From an uncultured Chlorobiaceae bacterium (GTDB taxonomy: Bacteria; Bacteroidota; Chlorobiia; Chlorobiales; Chlorobiaceae), in contig CAIMPI010000033.1 of assembly GCA_903843305.1 (NCBI GenBank), positions 52,286 to 116,285 on the forward strand: 64,000 nt of DNA, read 5' to 3'. Below the pieces are notes generated by a model. That model was given only the letters and a program-made list of their open reading frames with translations, searched no databases and was not told the DNA's origin. Below, one piece after another: positions 38,405-47,300 of the stretch. Positions within the stretch are counted from its first letter, which is position 1, and each line of letters starts with the position of its first letter. The position numbers were made by a program, and so were the translations under genes.

Positions 38405-38436
38405 CCCTCACTACCGTTCACCACAATTTTGTAACT
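38405..38436 (+). repeat. 32-bp direct repeat, right copy
   Basis: Partner of 35859-35890 (29 of 32 identical), lying between the HRDC gene and the end of the NACHT target gene. Confidence 0.5.
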
Positions 38437-38445
38437 TCACTCTCA

Positions 38446-38463
38446 CTCAAAAGCAAAGTCGGA
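38446..38463 (-). repeat. 18-nt segment complementary to the TR-2 3' flank
   Basis: On the minus strand, 16 nt past the target stop, it reads TCCGACTTTGCTTTTGAG. The same 18 bases appear on the plus strand at 36679-36696, directly next to TR-2. The transcript 3' of TR-2 is thus the exact complement of the sequence 3' of VR-2. With one gap on each side the match extends to about 26 nt. Confidence 0.75.
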
Positions 38464-38479
38464 ATGAGCAGCCAACTGA

Positions 38480-38609
38480 CTACGGGACGAAGACCAGGCG
38501 GAAGCCAACAGAGTTGAGCCTGCTGTCGGGTGCGAGGTCGTAGCGATACGCCGACCGACAGAGCACGGCGTGGCTGCTCCAGCTCCCGCCACGAAGAACA
38601 CGGTGCGAA
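38480..38609 (-). repeat. Variable repeat VR-2 of DGR-2
   Basis: 130 bp covering the last 43 codons and the stop of the NACHT target gene. Gap-free alignment with TR-2 shows 19 changes in 15 codons, all at template adenines (14 amino-acid changes, one silent). Confidence 0.95.
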
Positions 38610-41458
38610 TGAGTTTTTTCATCCCACCAACTATCCGTCCACTCCAAAACGTTACCTGCCATATCGTAGAGGCCTTCAGGGGTTGCACCTTCTGGGTAGC
38701 TTCCTACTGGTGTTGTTGCACCGACATTATTGTTATAGTTGAGCAATTTCGATTTCGGTTGCCCCTTATCATTCGGCCAAGGATATTTACGTTTTTCCTT
38801 TCCTGATGCTGCATATTCCCATTCCAGTTCTAACGGTAACCGATATCTATTGGCATCCTCTCCGTTACTCGACATGAGAGAAAGCCATAGGCAATAGGTG
38901 CGGGCGTCATACCAGCTCACACCGACTACGGGCTGATCATCCTCTTTGAAGCGCCTGTCATCATCCAATGTTGAGCGGAATCGTTTCGACAGTTTTGTTT
39001 CTTCTTCCAGATATTTCTTGAACCCCGAAATAGTCTCTGCAAGTTCAAAAAGCCTGACACTCAGAATATCCTCAGCTTCTCTCTTTTCAACTGATTGAAG
39101 CCAAGCAACAAATTTACGATAAAGTTTATTCGTCAGGGGATATTTTGCAACGTAGAGGTCTCCAACTTGCTCTGTACCATCCTCAGAATAGCGGCCGTTT
39201 TTGATAAGGATGTACTGGGCATTCTGTTCTACGGGGCTGCAATAAACGTCGCCAAGCGATTTGACATTACCGGTCTCCGGTTCAGGTGATTCATTCGCAT
39301 ATCTGACAGGAGTAACCGGATGATATTTTTCATCTGTCAACACCACCTCGTCTGCTTTTCTGAGCAACTCCTGATCTGCTGCTGGATGCTGCCTTTTGAA
39401 CTCTTGCGCTGCTTCAACTGCCTGCCGACTACCGACGGTTTTCAGGCATTCGAGGATGTAGTACTGGCGGTCTCGTGTGATTGCTGGATCACTGAGCTTT
39501 TCACAAAATGCTTCCACGCTCTGCGGGGCTTTGCGTATCAACCTCTGAAGAAAGTTGAGGGTTCGCTGATCGAGAGATGCGCTCCGTGGTGCATCAAAAA
39601 ATGATTTCATGAATTTGTTGAACCAGAAGGCATCAATTTGTGCCACAAAAAAGAGCAGCGGTTCATCCCACCAATCAACCCCGACCTGCTCTACTAGCTT
39701 GCCAATACGGTCAGGCTCAGAGGTGACACATTTAACGAGTCGAAGACCGGCAAGGTATTCACGGAAGGTTTTGTGGCTGAAGACATAGGTCGACCCTGAT
39801 AAGCCCAGTACGCCAGCTCGTGTAACAAGGTTTTCGCAAATCTGTTCAGCACTATATTTGCTCCGATATTCCCATGCAAGAATATCAACTTCCTGTTGCA
39901 TTCGGTCATGAAATTGACCGGTATCTGCCGCATCCTCATTTCTGTCCTGCATCCAGAGGGAGAGTGGTTCCAGCAACTTTTTCGACTCAGGTGCCGGGAG
40001 ATAGGGAGCTATGTTTTTTTCGTTTTCCCGATAAAAAAGGAGATAATCAAGAGCGACACGATAAATCTCTTCACGATTTCCAGGAATAGCCTTACTTTGC
40101 TTCCAGAGTATAGCTATGAGTTGCAGAAGCAACGGTATACCAGCAAGGTCGTTGCGCAATCCCTTGTTTTCCGGTCGATCAAGTTCAGCTTCAAGTGCAG
40201 CTGCATTATTATCTGCCTCTTGCTCTTTTTCAATTTCCCTATGACGGTCGAACCCTTTTTCGTCACGATGCAGGTCACGCAAAAAAGCGGCACGGAACCA
40301 TTTCTGCAAAAATAGACGCTGCTGATCTTCGCTGAAACGCTTGACATAAGCAATCTCTTTATTGATTTTCAGTGCGATCTGCTCTTTCTCCCCATAACCC
40401 TTGTCGCGTGTGGTTATAACAAAAAAAGCCTTGATCCATGTTTTTGCAGCGTCAGAAACCCATTTGCATATCTCTACCCGTTGCTTCTCGTCACTGATTT
40501 CATCAAGTCCATCAAGCAACACAAGCGTACGATGGTTTTTCAGGCGATCCTCAAAAAAGCTTTTTTCAATCTCCAGATGAGGCGCGAAGCATTGGGATAA
40601 TTTTGCATGAAGCGATTGCAGCTCTTCGCCTGGAATTGCCATTTTGCTCAGTGGCATGTATAGTATAGGCACGGGGAAATCAAAGCCCTGCAACTTGATG
40701 GTGCTGCTCAGGGCAAAATGCTTGATGATGGTTGTTTTGCCTGAACCTGGCTCTCCGATAATGAGCATCATCCGCGATCGTTCCACTGCATAGAGTAGCG
40801 CATATTCAGGATTGACGTCAGATGTTTTGAGTTCTGAACTGTCCGTCCCTTGTAGGTTATACTCTTTACTGACAGAAATATCAAGTGGCACAAAGGTATC
40901 CGGCAAATTGACTGCCTCTTTGTCGCCATCAATGCCCGGCATCCCGAAAATCGAATTTTTGCCCAGCTCCTCTCTCAGCCTTTTCCGGTAGAGCTCGTCA
41001 GCGGTTTTATGTTGTTGGGCTTGGTCTTCTCTCTTAAACTCTTGCTTCCCCTCTAATTCAGCTTTTTTCTTTTCTTTGGCAATAATGTTGCGCCAGATCC
41101 ATTGGATAATGTTTAATCTATAAGCTAAAAAAGCAATTAGCGGACTTAATACAAGCAAGAAAGTTTTGATTGACCACATGTCCTCCTCACTGTTCGCAGC
41201 ATTTTTTGGAGCTTGCCATTTCCCTTCTGAACCTTTGGTTGGCAAAGACTTTTGTTCCATAACCTTGCCCGTATTTGCGCTTTCTGAAACGACCTCTGAT
41301 GCAGCACCCTGCTGCTTTGCTGCTTGCTTCGCATGAACTGGACTGGCTATACCTGTGTATAGCGAGAGGGTGAGAATGAAAATCCTGACAATACGGAAAA
41401 CCGGAAAGCAGCTTACAGGCTTTGCTGATCTGGAAATTTGTAGCCAGGTAACAGCCAT
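38480..41458 (-). CDS. DGR-2 target: membrane-anchored NACHT ATPase with variable FGE-sulfatase domain
   Basis: 992 residues. A signal-like helix (about 22-43) and a second helix (about 95-117) anchor the N-terminus; a charged stretch follows (125-165). NACHT ATPase: Walker A GEPGSGKTT (235-243), Walker B LVLLDGLDEI (312-321) and FFVITTRDKGY (sensor 1). An all-helical middle part follows, including KTFREYLAGLRLVKC. The C-terminal FGE-sulfatase/C-type-lectin domain (about 735-992) has YPLTNKLYRKFVAWL, VVGVSWYDARTYCLWL, RLPLELEWEYAASG, GLYDMAGNVLEWT, RGGSWSS and VGFRLVFVP. The VR covers residues 950-992. NACHT proteins are STAND switches that oligomerise on ligand binding. A diversified sensor on such a switch suggests recognition of changing ligands such as phage or competitor molecules. 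That use is inferred. Confidence 0.93.
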   Translation of the reverse strand: MAVTWLQISRSAKPVSCFPVFRIVRIFILTLSLYTGIASPVHAKQAAKQQGAASEVVSESANTGKVMEQKSLPTKGSEGKWQAPKNAANSEEDMWSIKTFLLVLSPLIAFLAYRLNIIQWIWRNIIAKEKKKAELEGKQEFKREDQAQQHKTADELYRKRLREELGKNSIFGMPGIDGDKEAVNLPDTFVPLDISVSKEYNLQGTDSSELKTSDVNPEYALLYAVERSRMMLIIGEPGSGKTTIIKHFALSSTIKLQGFDFPVPILYMPLSKMAIPGEELQSLHAKLSQCFAPHLEIEKSFFEDRLKNHRTLVLLDGLDEISDEKQRVEICKWVSDAAKTWIKAFFVITTRDKGYGEKEQIALKINKEIAYVKRFSEDQQRLFLQKWFRAAFLRDLHRDEKGFDRHREIEKEQEADNNAAALEAELDRPENKGLRNDLAGIPLLLQLIAILWKQSKAIPGNREEIYRVALDYLLFYRENEKNIAPYLPAPESKKLLEPLSLWMQDRNEDAADTGQFHDRMQQEVDILAWEYRSKYSAEQICENLVTRAGVLGLSGSTYVFSHKTFREYLAGLRLVKCVTSEPDRIGKLVEQVGVDWWDEPLLFFVAQIDAFWFNKFMKSFFDAPRSASLDQRTLNFLQRLIRKAPQSVEAFCEKLSDPAITRDRQYYILECLKTVGSRQAVEAAQEFKRQHPAADQELLRKADEVVLTDEKYHPVTPVRYANESPEPETGNVKSLGDVYCSPVEQNAQYILIKNGRYSEDGTEQVGDLYVAKYPLTNKLYRKFVAWLQSVEKREAEDILSVRLFELAETISGFKKYLEEETKLSKRFRSTLDDDRRFKEDDQPVVGVSWYDARTYCLWLSLMSSNGEDANRYRLPLELEWEYAASGKEKRKYPWPNDKGQPKSKLLNYNNNVGATTPVGSYPEGATPEGLYDMAGNVLEWTDSWWDEKTHSHRVLRGGSWSSHAVLCRSAYRYDLAPDSRLNSVGFRLVFVP

Positions 41459-42067
41459 GAGCAGAGATTGAATGGGTTAACCGCGATGAATATTATGTGT
41501 TGGTAATATAGTGCAATCTTTTGGGAATGGCCAAGTGAAGGCGGCAATGTGCTCGCCAGCGCCCCCCGCTCTTCATTCGCCTTGCCGGTACCCCGGCAGG
41601 GCGCTTTGCCTTCACGCTGCAGCTTTTCTTGCTCTGGCGCAAAGCAGGCTGCAGCAAGCAAGCAAAAGCTGCCGGGCGCCAGGGGAAGAGGAGCGGCGCC
41701 TATAATAGCAATGCCGTATACCGGCGTTGCTGTCTTGAAGCAAACCAGAGGCGGGCGGTATTCCGCTCGCTTGTGGTTTAGCGCTCTTTGTGTATCTTCA
41801 AGTTTTACCCGGCTTGATGATGCCATGATTTTATGCGGAGCAGTGCAGTACTCGGCGCTGCGGAGCTCTTGTTACAGTGCCAGCACTAGTTCCACCGTCA
41901 CCAGAATTCAGACCAATTTTTCACTTTTTGTTCCACCCTTGTTCCTTTCGAATTTATGAAAAGCGTTAAACGATTATTATAAATACGGTTAATCGCTGTT
42001 CGCTGAATAAATATATTATTACAGAGTCTTTTCGTTCAGACACTATTTAACACAAAACAGGTAGCTG
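41459..42067. other. Long intergenic region containing a structured-RNA candidate
   Basis: About 600 bases between the NACHT gene (leftward) and the carboxyltransferase gene (rightward). GC content rises sharply at about 41540-41880 over the AT-rich flanks. Long open frames on both strands have no recognisable protein features and are taken as chance in GC-rich palindromic DNA. A weak AT hairpin is at 41490-41509. Confidence 0.55.
41592..41861 (+). ncRNA. Candidate structured RNA, unknown family
   Basis: Several strong hairpins lie in series. CCCGGCAG (41592-41599) pairs with 41669-41676. GCAGCTTTTCTTGC (41619-41632) pairs with 41658-41672 with one bulge; these two share bases, so they exclude each other. 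41707-41716 pairs with 41722-41731 (10 bp, one wobble). 41742-41758 pairs with 41763-41779 (16 of 17, two wobbles). 41840-41846 pairs with 41855-41861 (one wobble). Every wobble is G-U on the plus strand and would be A-C on the minus strand, so the RNA is probably plus-strand. It could be a leader of the carboxyltransferase gene, a free small RNA, or a repeat. I do not recognise a known family. Confidence 0.5.
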
Positions 42068-43993
42068 ATGAAAAAAATTAGATTTATGGACGTCTCTTTC
42101 CGTGACGGATTTCAGTCATGTTTTGGCGCAAGGGTAAAGACAGACGACTTTCTTCCAGCTTTGGAGGCCGCCGTTCATGCTGGTACCGACAACTTTGAAA
42201 TAGGTGGTGGAGCCCGTTTTCAAAGTCTCTACTTTTATTGCGAAGAGGATGCCTTTGTCATGATGGATACTGCTCGCAAGATTGTCGGGCCGGATATTAA
42301 CCTTCAGACTTTATCAAGAGGCGCCAACGTCGTCGGCCTTGTATCACAGTCTCGCGATATTATTGACCTTCATGCACGTCTTTTCAAAAAACATGGTATT
42401 ACCACCATCAGAAATTTCGATGCTTTGATGGATGTCCGCAACCTCTTGTATTCCGGTCAATGTATCCACAATGCCGGGCTCAAGCACCAGGTTGTTGTGG
42501 CTATGATGGGTCTTCCGCCCGGATTACATGAGACCTACTGCCATACACCGCAGTTCTATCTCGACAAACTGAAGGAGATTCTTGATGCTGAAATTCCTTT
42601 TGACAGTGTCGCCTTCAAGGATGCATCGGGGACAACAACCCCTGCGGTTGTGCATGAGACCATCAAGGGTGCAAGAAAGATGCTGCCGGAAGGTATCGAA
42701 ATCCAGTTCCATACCCATGATACCGCAGGCATGGGCGTTGCCTGCAACTTTGCTGCCATCACCGGCGGGGCAGACATTATTGATCTTTCCATGGCCCCTG
42801 TCAGTGGAGGAACAGCAGAAGTGGATATTCTAACCATGTGGCAGAGGCTCAGAGGCACCGAATATACCCTCGATATTGATCAGGAAAAATACCTTCAGGT
42901 TGAGGCGCTTTTTATCGATCAGATGTACAAATACTACATGCCTCCCGAAGCGACAGCCGTCAATCCGGTTATTTCATTTTCACCCATGCCCGGTGGTGCT
43001 CTCACGGCTAATACCCAGATGATGCGCGACAACAATACGCTTCACCTGTTTCCTGCAGTGATTAACAACATGCGGGAGGTGGTCGTGAAAGGTGGTTTTG
43101 GTGCATCGGTCACCCCTGTTTCACAATTCTATTTTCAGCAGGCTTTTGCCAACACTATCCAGGGCCACTGGAAAAAAATCACTGATGGATACGGTAAAAT
43201 GGTGCTTGGTTACTTTGGCAAAACACCTGCCCGCCCGGATGAAGAGGTTGTGCGGCTGGCCTCAGAGCAGCTTGGTCTTGCTCCAACGATTGAAGATGTT
43301 CACGACATCAACGACCGTAACCCTGAACTTGGTGTTGCCTATAACAAATCATTGCTCCATGACGCCAATATTCCGCAGACTGACGAAAACATTTTTATCG
43401 CTGCAACCTGTGGTGCCAAGGGTATTGCTTTCCTTCAGGGAGATTGCTCAACCGGTATTCGCTACAAGGCTGACATCGCTGTTGAAATAAAGGCAACGCC
43501 AAGAGCCGAGGTGGTGGCTGCTTATCACGAAGCACACAAACACGATATCCATCAGAAAGAGGTTAATCATCGGCTTGAAGAACTCTTTTCAAAGCTGCCA
43601 CCAGCAGCAGCAGTTCAGGCTCCGTCTGCATCTAAAGTTATTTCGATGGCCGGGAACTTTACTGTTTTCGTTGATGGTGCCCCCTTTACCGTTTCCTTCG
43701 CCGAAGGATCAGCTATCAATCCACAGTCCGTTTCAACCCCACCTGTGGCAGAAGCCGCTCCTGCTCCCCAGCCACACGCAGGTACGCCCATACCGGCAAT
43801 AATGCCCGGCAATGTTTTTTCCATTGCCGTCAAGGTGGGTGACGAAGTCAAAGAGGGAGAAGAGGTAGCAGTTATCGAAGCCATGAAAATGGAAAATTCC
43901 GTCAAGGCCCCTTGTGCGGGAAGAATTCTCTCCATTACCGTCGCCAAGGGCGATACTGTTGGTATGGGAGAGACCATGATGACCATAGAATAA
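42068..43993 (+). CDS. Biotin-dependent pyruvate carboxylase subunit B / oxaloacetate decarboxylase alpha type
   Basis: 641 residues. Carboxyltransferase TIM barrel: MDVSFRDGFQSCFG (normally D-T-T-L-R-D, here modified), GGARFQSLYFYCEEDAF, FKDASGTTTPAVV and FHTHDTAGMGVACN. Conserved carboxylase domain in the middle. Alanine/proline-rich linker (about 545-570), then a biotinyl domain with EAMKMEN (biotinyl lysine near 607). It transfers CO2 between biotin and pyruvate/oxaloacetate. In green sulfur bacteria pyruvate carboxylation replenishes the reverse TCA cycle. No biotin carboxylase subunit is in this window. Confidence 0.9.
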   Translation: MKKIRFMDVSFRDGFQSCFGARVKTDDFLPALEAAVHAGTDNFEIGGGARFQSLYFYCEEDAFVMMDTARKIVGPDINLQTLSRGANVVGLVSQSRDIIDLHARLFKKHGITTIRNFDALMDVRNLLYSGQCIHNAGLKHQVVVAMMGLPPGLHETYCHTPQFYLDKLKEILDAEIPFDSVAFKDASGTTTPAVVHETIKGARKMLPEGIEIQFHTHDTAGMGVACNFAAITGGADIIDLSMAPVSGGTAEVDILTMWQRLRGTEYTLDIDQEKYLQVEALFIDQMYKYYMPPEATAVNPVISFSPMPGGALTANTQMMRDNNTLHLFPAVINNMREVVVKGGFGASVTPVSQFYFQQAFANTIQGHWKKITDGYGKMVLGYFGKTPARPDEEVVRLASEQLGLAPTIEDVHDINDRNPELGVAYNKSLLHDANIPQTDENIFIAATCGAKGIAFLQGDCSTGIRYKADIAVEIKATPRAEVVAAYHEAHKHDIHQKEVNHRLEELFSKLPPAAAVQAPSASKVISMAGNFTVFVDGAPFTVSFAEGSAINPQSVSTPPVAEAAPAPQPHAGTPIPAIMPGNVFSIAVKVGDEVKEGEEVAVIEAMKMENSVKAPCAGRILSITVAKGDTVGMGETMMTIE

Positions 43994-44007
43994 AATTCTC
44001 TTCGCCA

Positions 44008-44030
44008 GCCCCGGAATAAACAACCGGGGC
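44008..44030 (+). terminator. Probable terminator after the carboxyltransferase gene
   Basis: GCCCCGG and CCGGGGC form a 7-bp stem with a 9-nt loop, 15 nt past the stop. Only a short T-run (ATTTTG) follows, so efficiency is uncertain. Confidence 0.5.
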
Positions 44031-44211
44031 GGCATTTTGAACAATTTCTTCCGGCTTTTATTAGCGTGACCCGATAAAAGAACTTTGGAGCCCGAGGGGG
44101 GGACTTGTCCTCAAATTTGCCGGGAGGGGAATGAAAATGCAATAAATGATACCGTATTGATATTGTTTTGAAATCAAATTGATTCTGTTTTAGTCAACAA
44201 CTTTCGCCTGT

Positions 44212-44307
44212 TCCTTTTTTCTCCCAAAATCTGCAACCTTTGAATCAGGTTTGTTACTTTGTATCAATAAAAAATAAAAGTTTGTAAAATAAACAGGCCA
44301 GGATACC
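44212..44307 (+). promoter_or_regulatory. Promoter region of the oxidase gene, duplicated at 3922-4017
   Basis: The segment includes GGTTTGTTACTTTGTATC and, 17 bp after a TTGTTA box, a TAAAAG box that could be -35 and -10. The same layout is kept in the diverged copy ahead of the OprB gene, and this conservation supports a regulatory role. Confidence 0.4.
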
Positions 44308-47300
44308 GTGAAACCAGCCACAATTGCTTCGAGAGAAATACCTTTTAACTATACGTCTGCTGGCGACCGTCAGGCGATATCGTTCCTGCTTGGACCGGAT
44401 ATTGTGCATAAGCTTGATGAACTGCGTGAATTCAGAGTTACGGGCCGGTCAGCGCGGCTTCTTATGGGCATTATCGGCGAAATTCTTATTCATCGGCGTA
44501 ATCCATACCTCTTTCAGGAGCTGGTGGACTCTTTTGCCCGCCGTCGCCGACTTTTTGAGAGGGCTTTTAATGAGCTCGACACTATTGCCGATATGGGAAA
44601 TGGTGAAAGCAGGATTTCGGATATTGTTGCGGCTGTACGTGAGCAGCTTGAGCGGTTTCGTTCGGTAGTTGAGAAGACGCCTGACCTTCGTCGTCGCCTG
44701 AAGCGAGAGCTTGGTGCGGTGGTTGGCGCAAAAAATGTGCTCTTTGATCCTTTTTCTCTTGCAGCTCATGCCACTGATGCTACTGACTGGCGGCTTCATC
44801 TTCCTTCGGCGGTTGTGACGCCGGATAAAGAATCGCAGGTTGCTCCGCTGATTACAGCGATTGCTGCGCTTGGGCTCCATGTCATTCCCCGTGGGGCTGG
44901 AACGGGGTTGACTGGTGGAGCAGTGCCGCTCAAGTCAAAGTGTGTTATTATCAATATGGAAAAGCTGAACCGCATCCGTGGTATTTCGGTGCGTGAATTC
45001 CAGCTTGAAAATGGCCAGATTTCACAGGCGTCGGTGATTGATGTTGAGGCGGGTGTAGTGACGGAGAAGGCGATGGAGGAGGCTGACGAGCATGGTCTTG
45101 TGTTTGCCACTGATCCGACCAGTGAGTGGTCTTGTACGGTAGGGGGTAATATTGCTGAAAATGCTGGCGGAAAAATGGCGGTACGCTGGGGAACCTGTAT
45201 CGACAACCTGCTTGAGTGGCGCATGGCGATGCCCTCCGGCGAGAACTGGATTGTCAAACGTGTTGATCACCGATTGCGGAAAATTCTGCATGAGGATACG
45301 GTCACCTTTGAGGTGTGGAATGAGTCTGGCAAGAAAATTGATCGTATTGAGCTGCTTGGTACCGATATTCGTAAAAAGGGGCTTTGGAAAGATATTACCA
45401 ACAAGGCGCTTGGGGGAGTGCCTGGTCTTCAAAAGGAGGGGACTGACGGCGTGATTACCTCGGCTCTTTTTGTGCTTTATCCGAAATATCCTGAAAAGAG
45501 GACGCTCTGTCTTGAGTTTTTTGGTCCGGATATGGACGAGGCGAGCCGGGTGATTCTGGAGCTGTCGAAAATTTTCCCGCTCCAGTCGGAGAATCGTGAG
45601 GCGCTGCTTGCGCTTGAGCATTTTGATGATGAGTATATCAGGGCTATTGATTATAAGGTAAAGGCGCCCCGTGCTCAGACACCGAAAGCTGTGCTGCTGA
45701 TTGATATTGCAGGCAATAGCGCGGCGGAGGTGCAGAGTGGTGTGGAGCGGGTTGAGCGTCTGCTTGAACCGCATCCAAACACTTTGATGTTTCTGGCCAG
45801 GGATAGTGCGGAGGGCGTTCGGTTCTGGGCTGACCGTAAAAAGCTCGGCGCTATCGCTCGGCGAACCAATGCGTTCAAGCTTAACGAAGATATTGTCATT
45901 CCGCTGGAGGCGCTGGCCGAGTTTGCCCGCTTTATTGACAAGCTGAATATCGATGAGGAGCGTTATGCCCAACGTCGATTTGTGGTGCGAGCACAGGATA
46001 TTCTGTCAACAGCCCGGGTAAAGGGCGATGGCGGACAGTTTACCTCAAAAATTCCTGCAGGGCTTGAACTCTGTCGTATTTTTGATGAGAGAATTGTGGC
46101 TGAATCGGAGGAGTCTCTGCGCTCACTTGTTGTGGTGCAGGTGCTTGCCAGGGAGCTTGGGGAGCTGGTGCAGGGCTATCCTGAGATGGAGGTGGCGCTT
46201 GAGAGTGCTTATCGTCATGTTCGCGATCGGCGCATTGTGCTGGCGACGCACATGCATGCCGGTGATGGCAATGTCCATGTCAACGTGCCGGTACTCTCCA
46301 ACGATCGACCCATGCTTGACCGTGCTGACAAGGTGATCGACCATGTTATGGAGAAGGTGGTATCTCTCGGCGGCGTGGTTTCTGGTGAGCATGGAATTGG
46401 AGTCACCAAGCTGAAATATCTTGATCCGGCCATTGTTGAAGAGCTCAGCAGTTATCGCCACAAGGTTGATCCGAAGGGGATCATGAACCCGGGCAAGCTT
46501 GAGGATTATGAGGCTCTCACTCATATTTTTACTCCATCGTTCAATCTGCTTGAACTTGAGGCGCATATTCTCAAGCGGGCCCAGATTGAGGAGCTCTCGA
46601 AAAAGGTTGACTACTGTATCCGGTGTGGCAAATGCAAGACCGACTGCTGTGTCTATTATCCAGCAAGGGGGATGTTCTACCATCCACGCAATAAAAATCT
46701 TGCGATCGGGTCACTGATTGAGGCGCTGCTCTTTGACGCACAGCGTGAGCGCTCGACCGATTTTGCACTCTTGCGGTGGCTTGAAGAGGTGGCAGACCAC
46801 TGCACCATCTGCCATAAATGTCTCAAGCCATGCCCTGTTGATATTGATACCGGGGAGGTTTCGGTGCTGGAGCGTGAAATTCTTTCGGAGTGGGGATTCA
46901 AGCACTCTTCGCCCGTCACCGAGCTGACCCTGCGTTATCTCGACAGTCGCTCACCCGTTTTTAACGCGCTTTTCCGCAGGGCGGTGCTGAGGATGGGTGG
47001 CGCTGCCCAGCGAGCCGGCAATAAACTTTCGGCGCCTTTGCAGCCGGAAAATGATCCTCCTAGCCTCTATCCTCTTCGGTTGTTGCGCTCTCCGGTGCCG
47101 CCGGTGCCTGAAGAGACCCTGCGTGACGTGCTGCCGGATTGCGGTCCTGATCAGGTGCTGGTCTTCGAGCCTTCCGGAGAAGTGACAGGTAACGTTTTCT
47201 ATTTTCCGGGATGTGGCTCCGAGCGGATGAACTCTGCCATTTCTATGGCAGCGCTCCACGTGTTGCTTGAGCTTGGCACAAGGGTTGTGCTTCCGCCTCC

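Larger units (their letters stand above)
36697..41458 (-). mobile_element. Diversity-generating retroelement DGR-2 (target, HRDC accessory, reverse transcriptase, TR)
   Basis: All parts lie on the minus strand in the order target (VR at its 3' end), HRDC-domain accessory, overlapping reverse transcriptase, TR. TR and VR differ at 19 of 130 positions, every one a template adenine, so the element is or was recently active. The architecture differs from DGR-1 in accessory protein type, TR place and target family, so the two are independent elements and not duplicates. Confidence 0.95.

Noticed and set aside
41413..41959. Open frames on both strands in the GC-rich intergenic block
   Set aside because: Composition follows the palindromic DNA; no domain, no good ribosome site, and frames on both strands overlap the hairpins.
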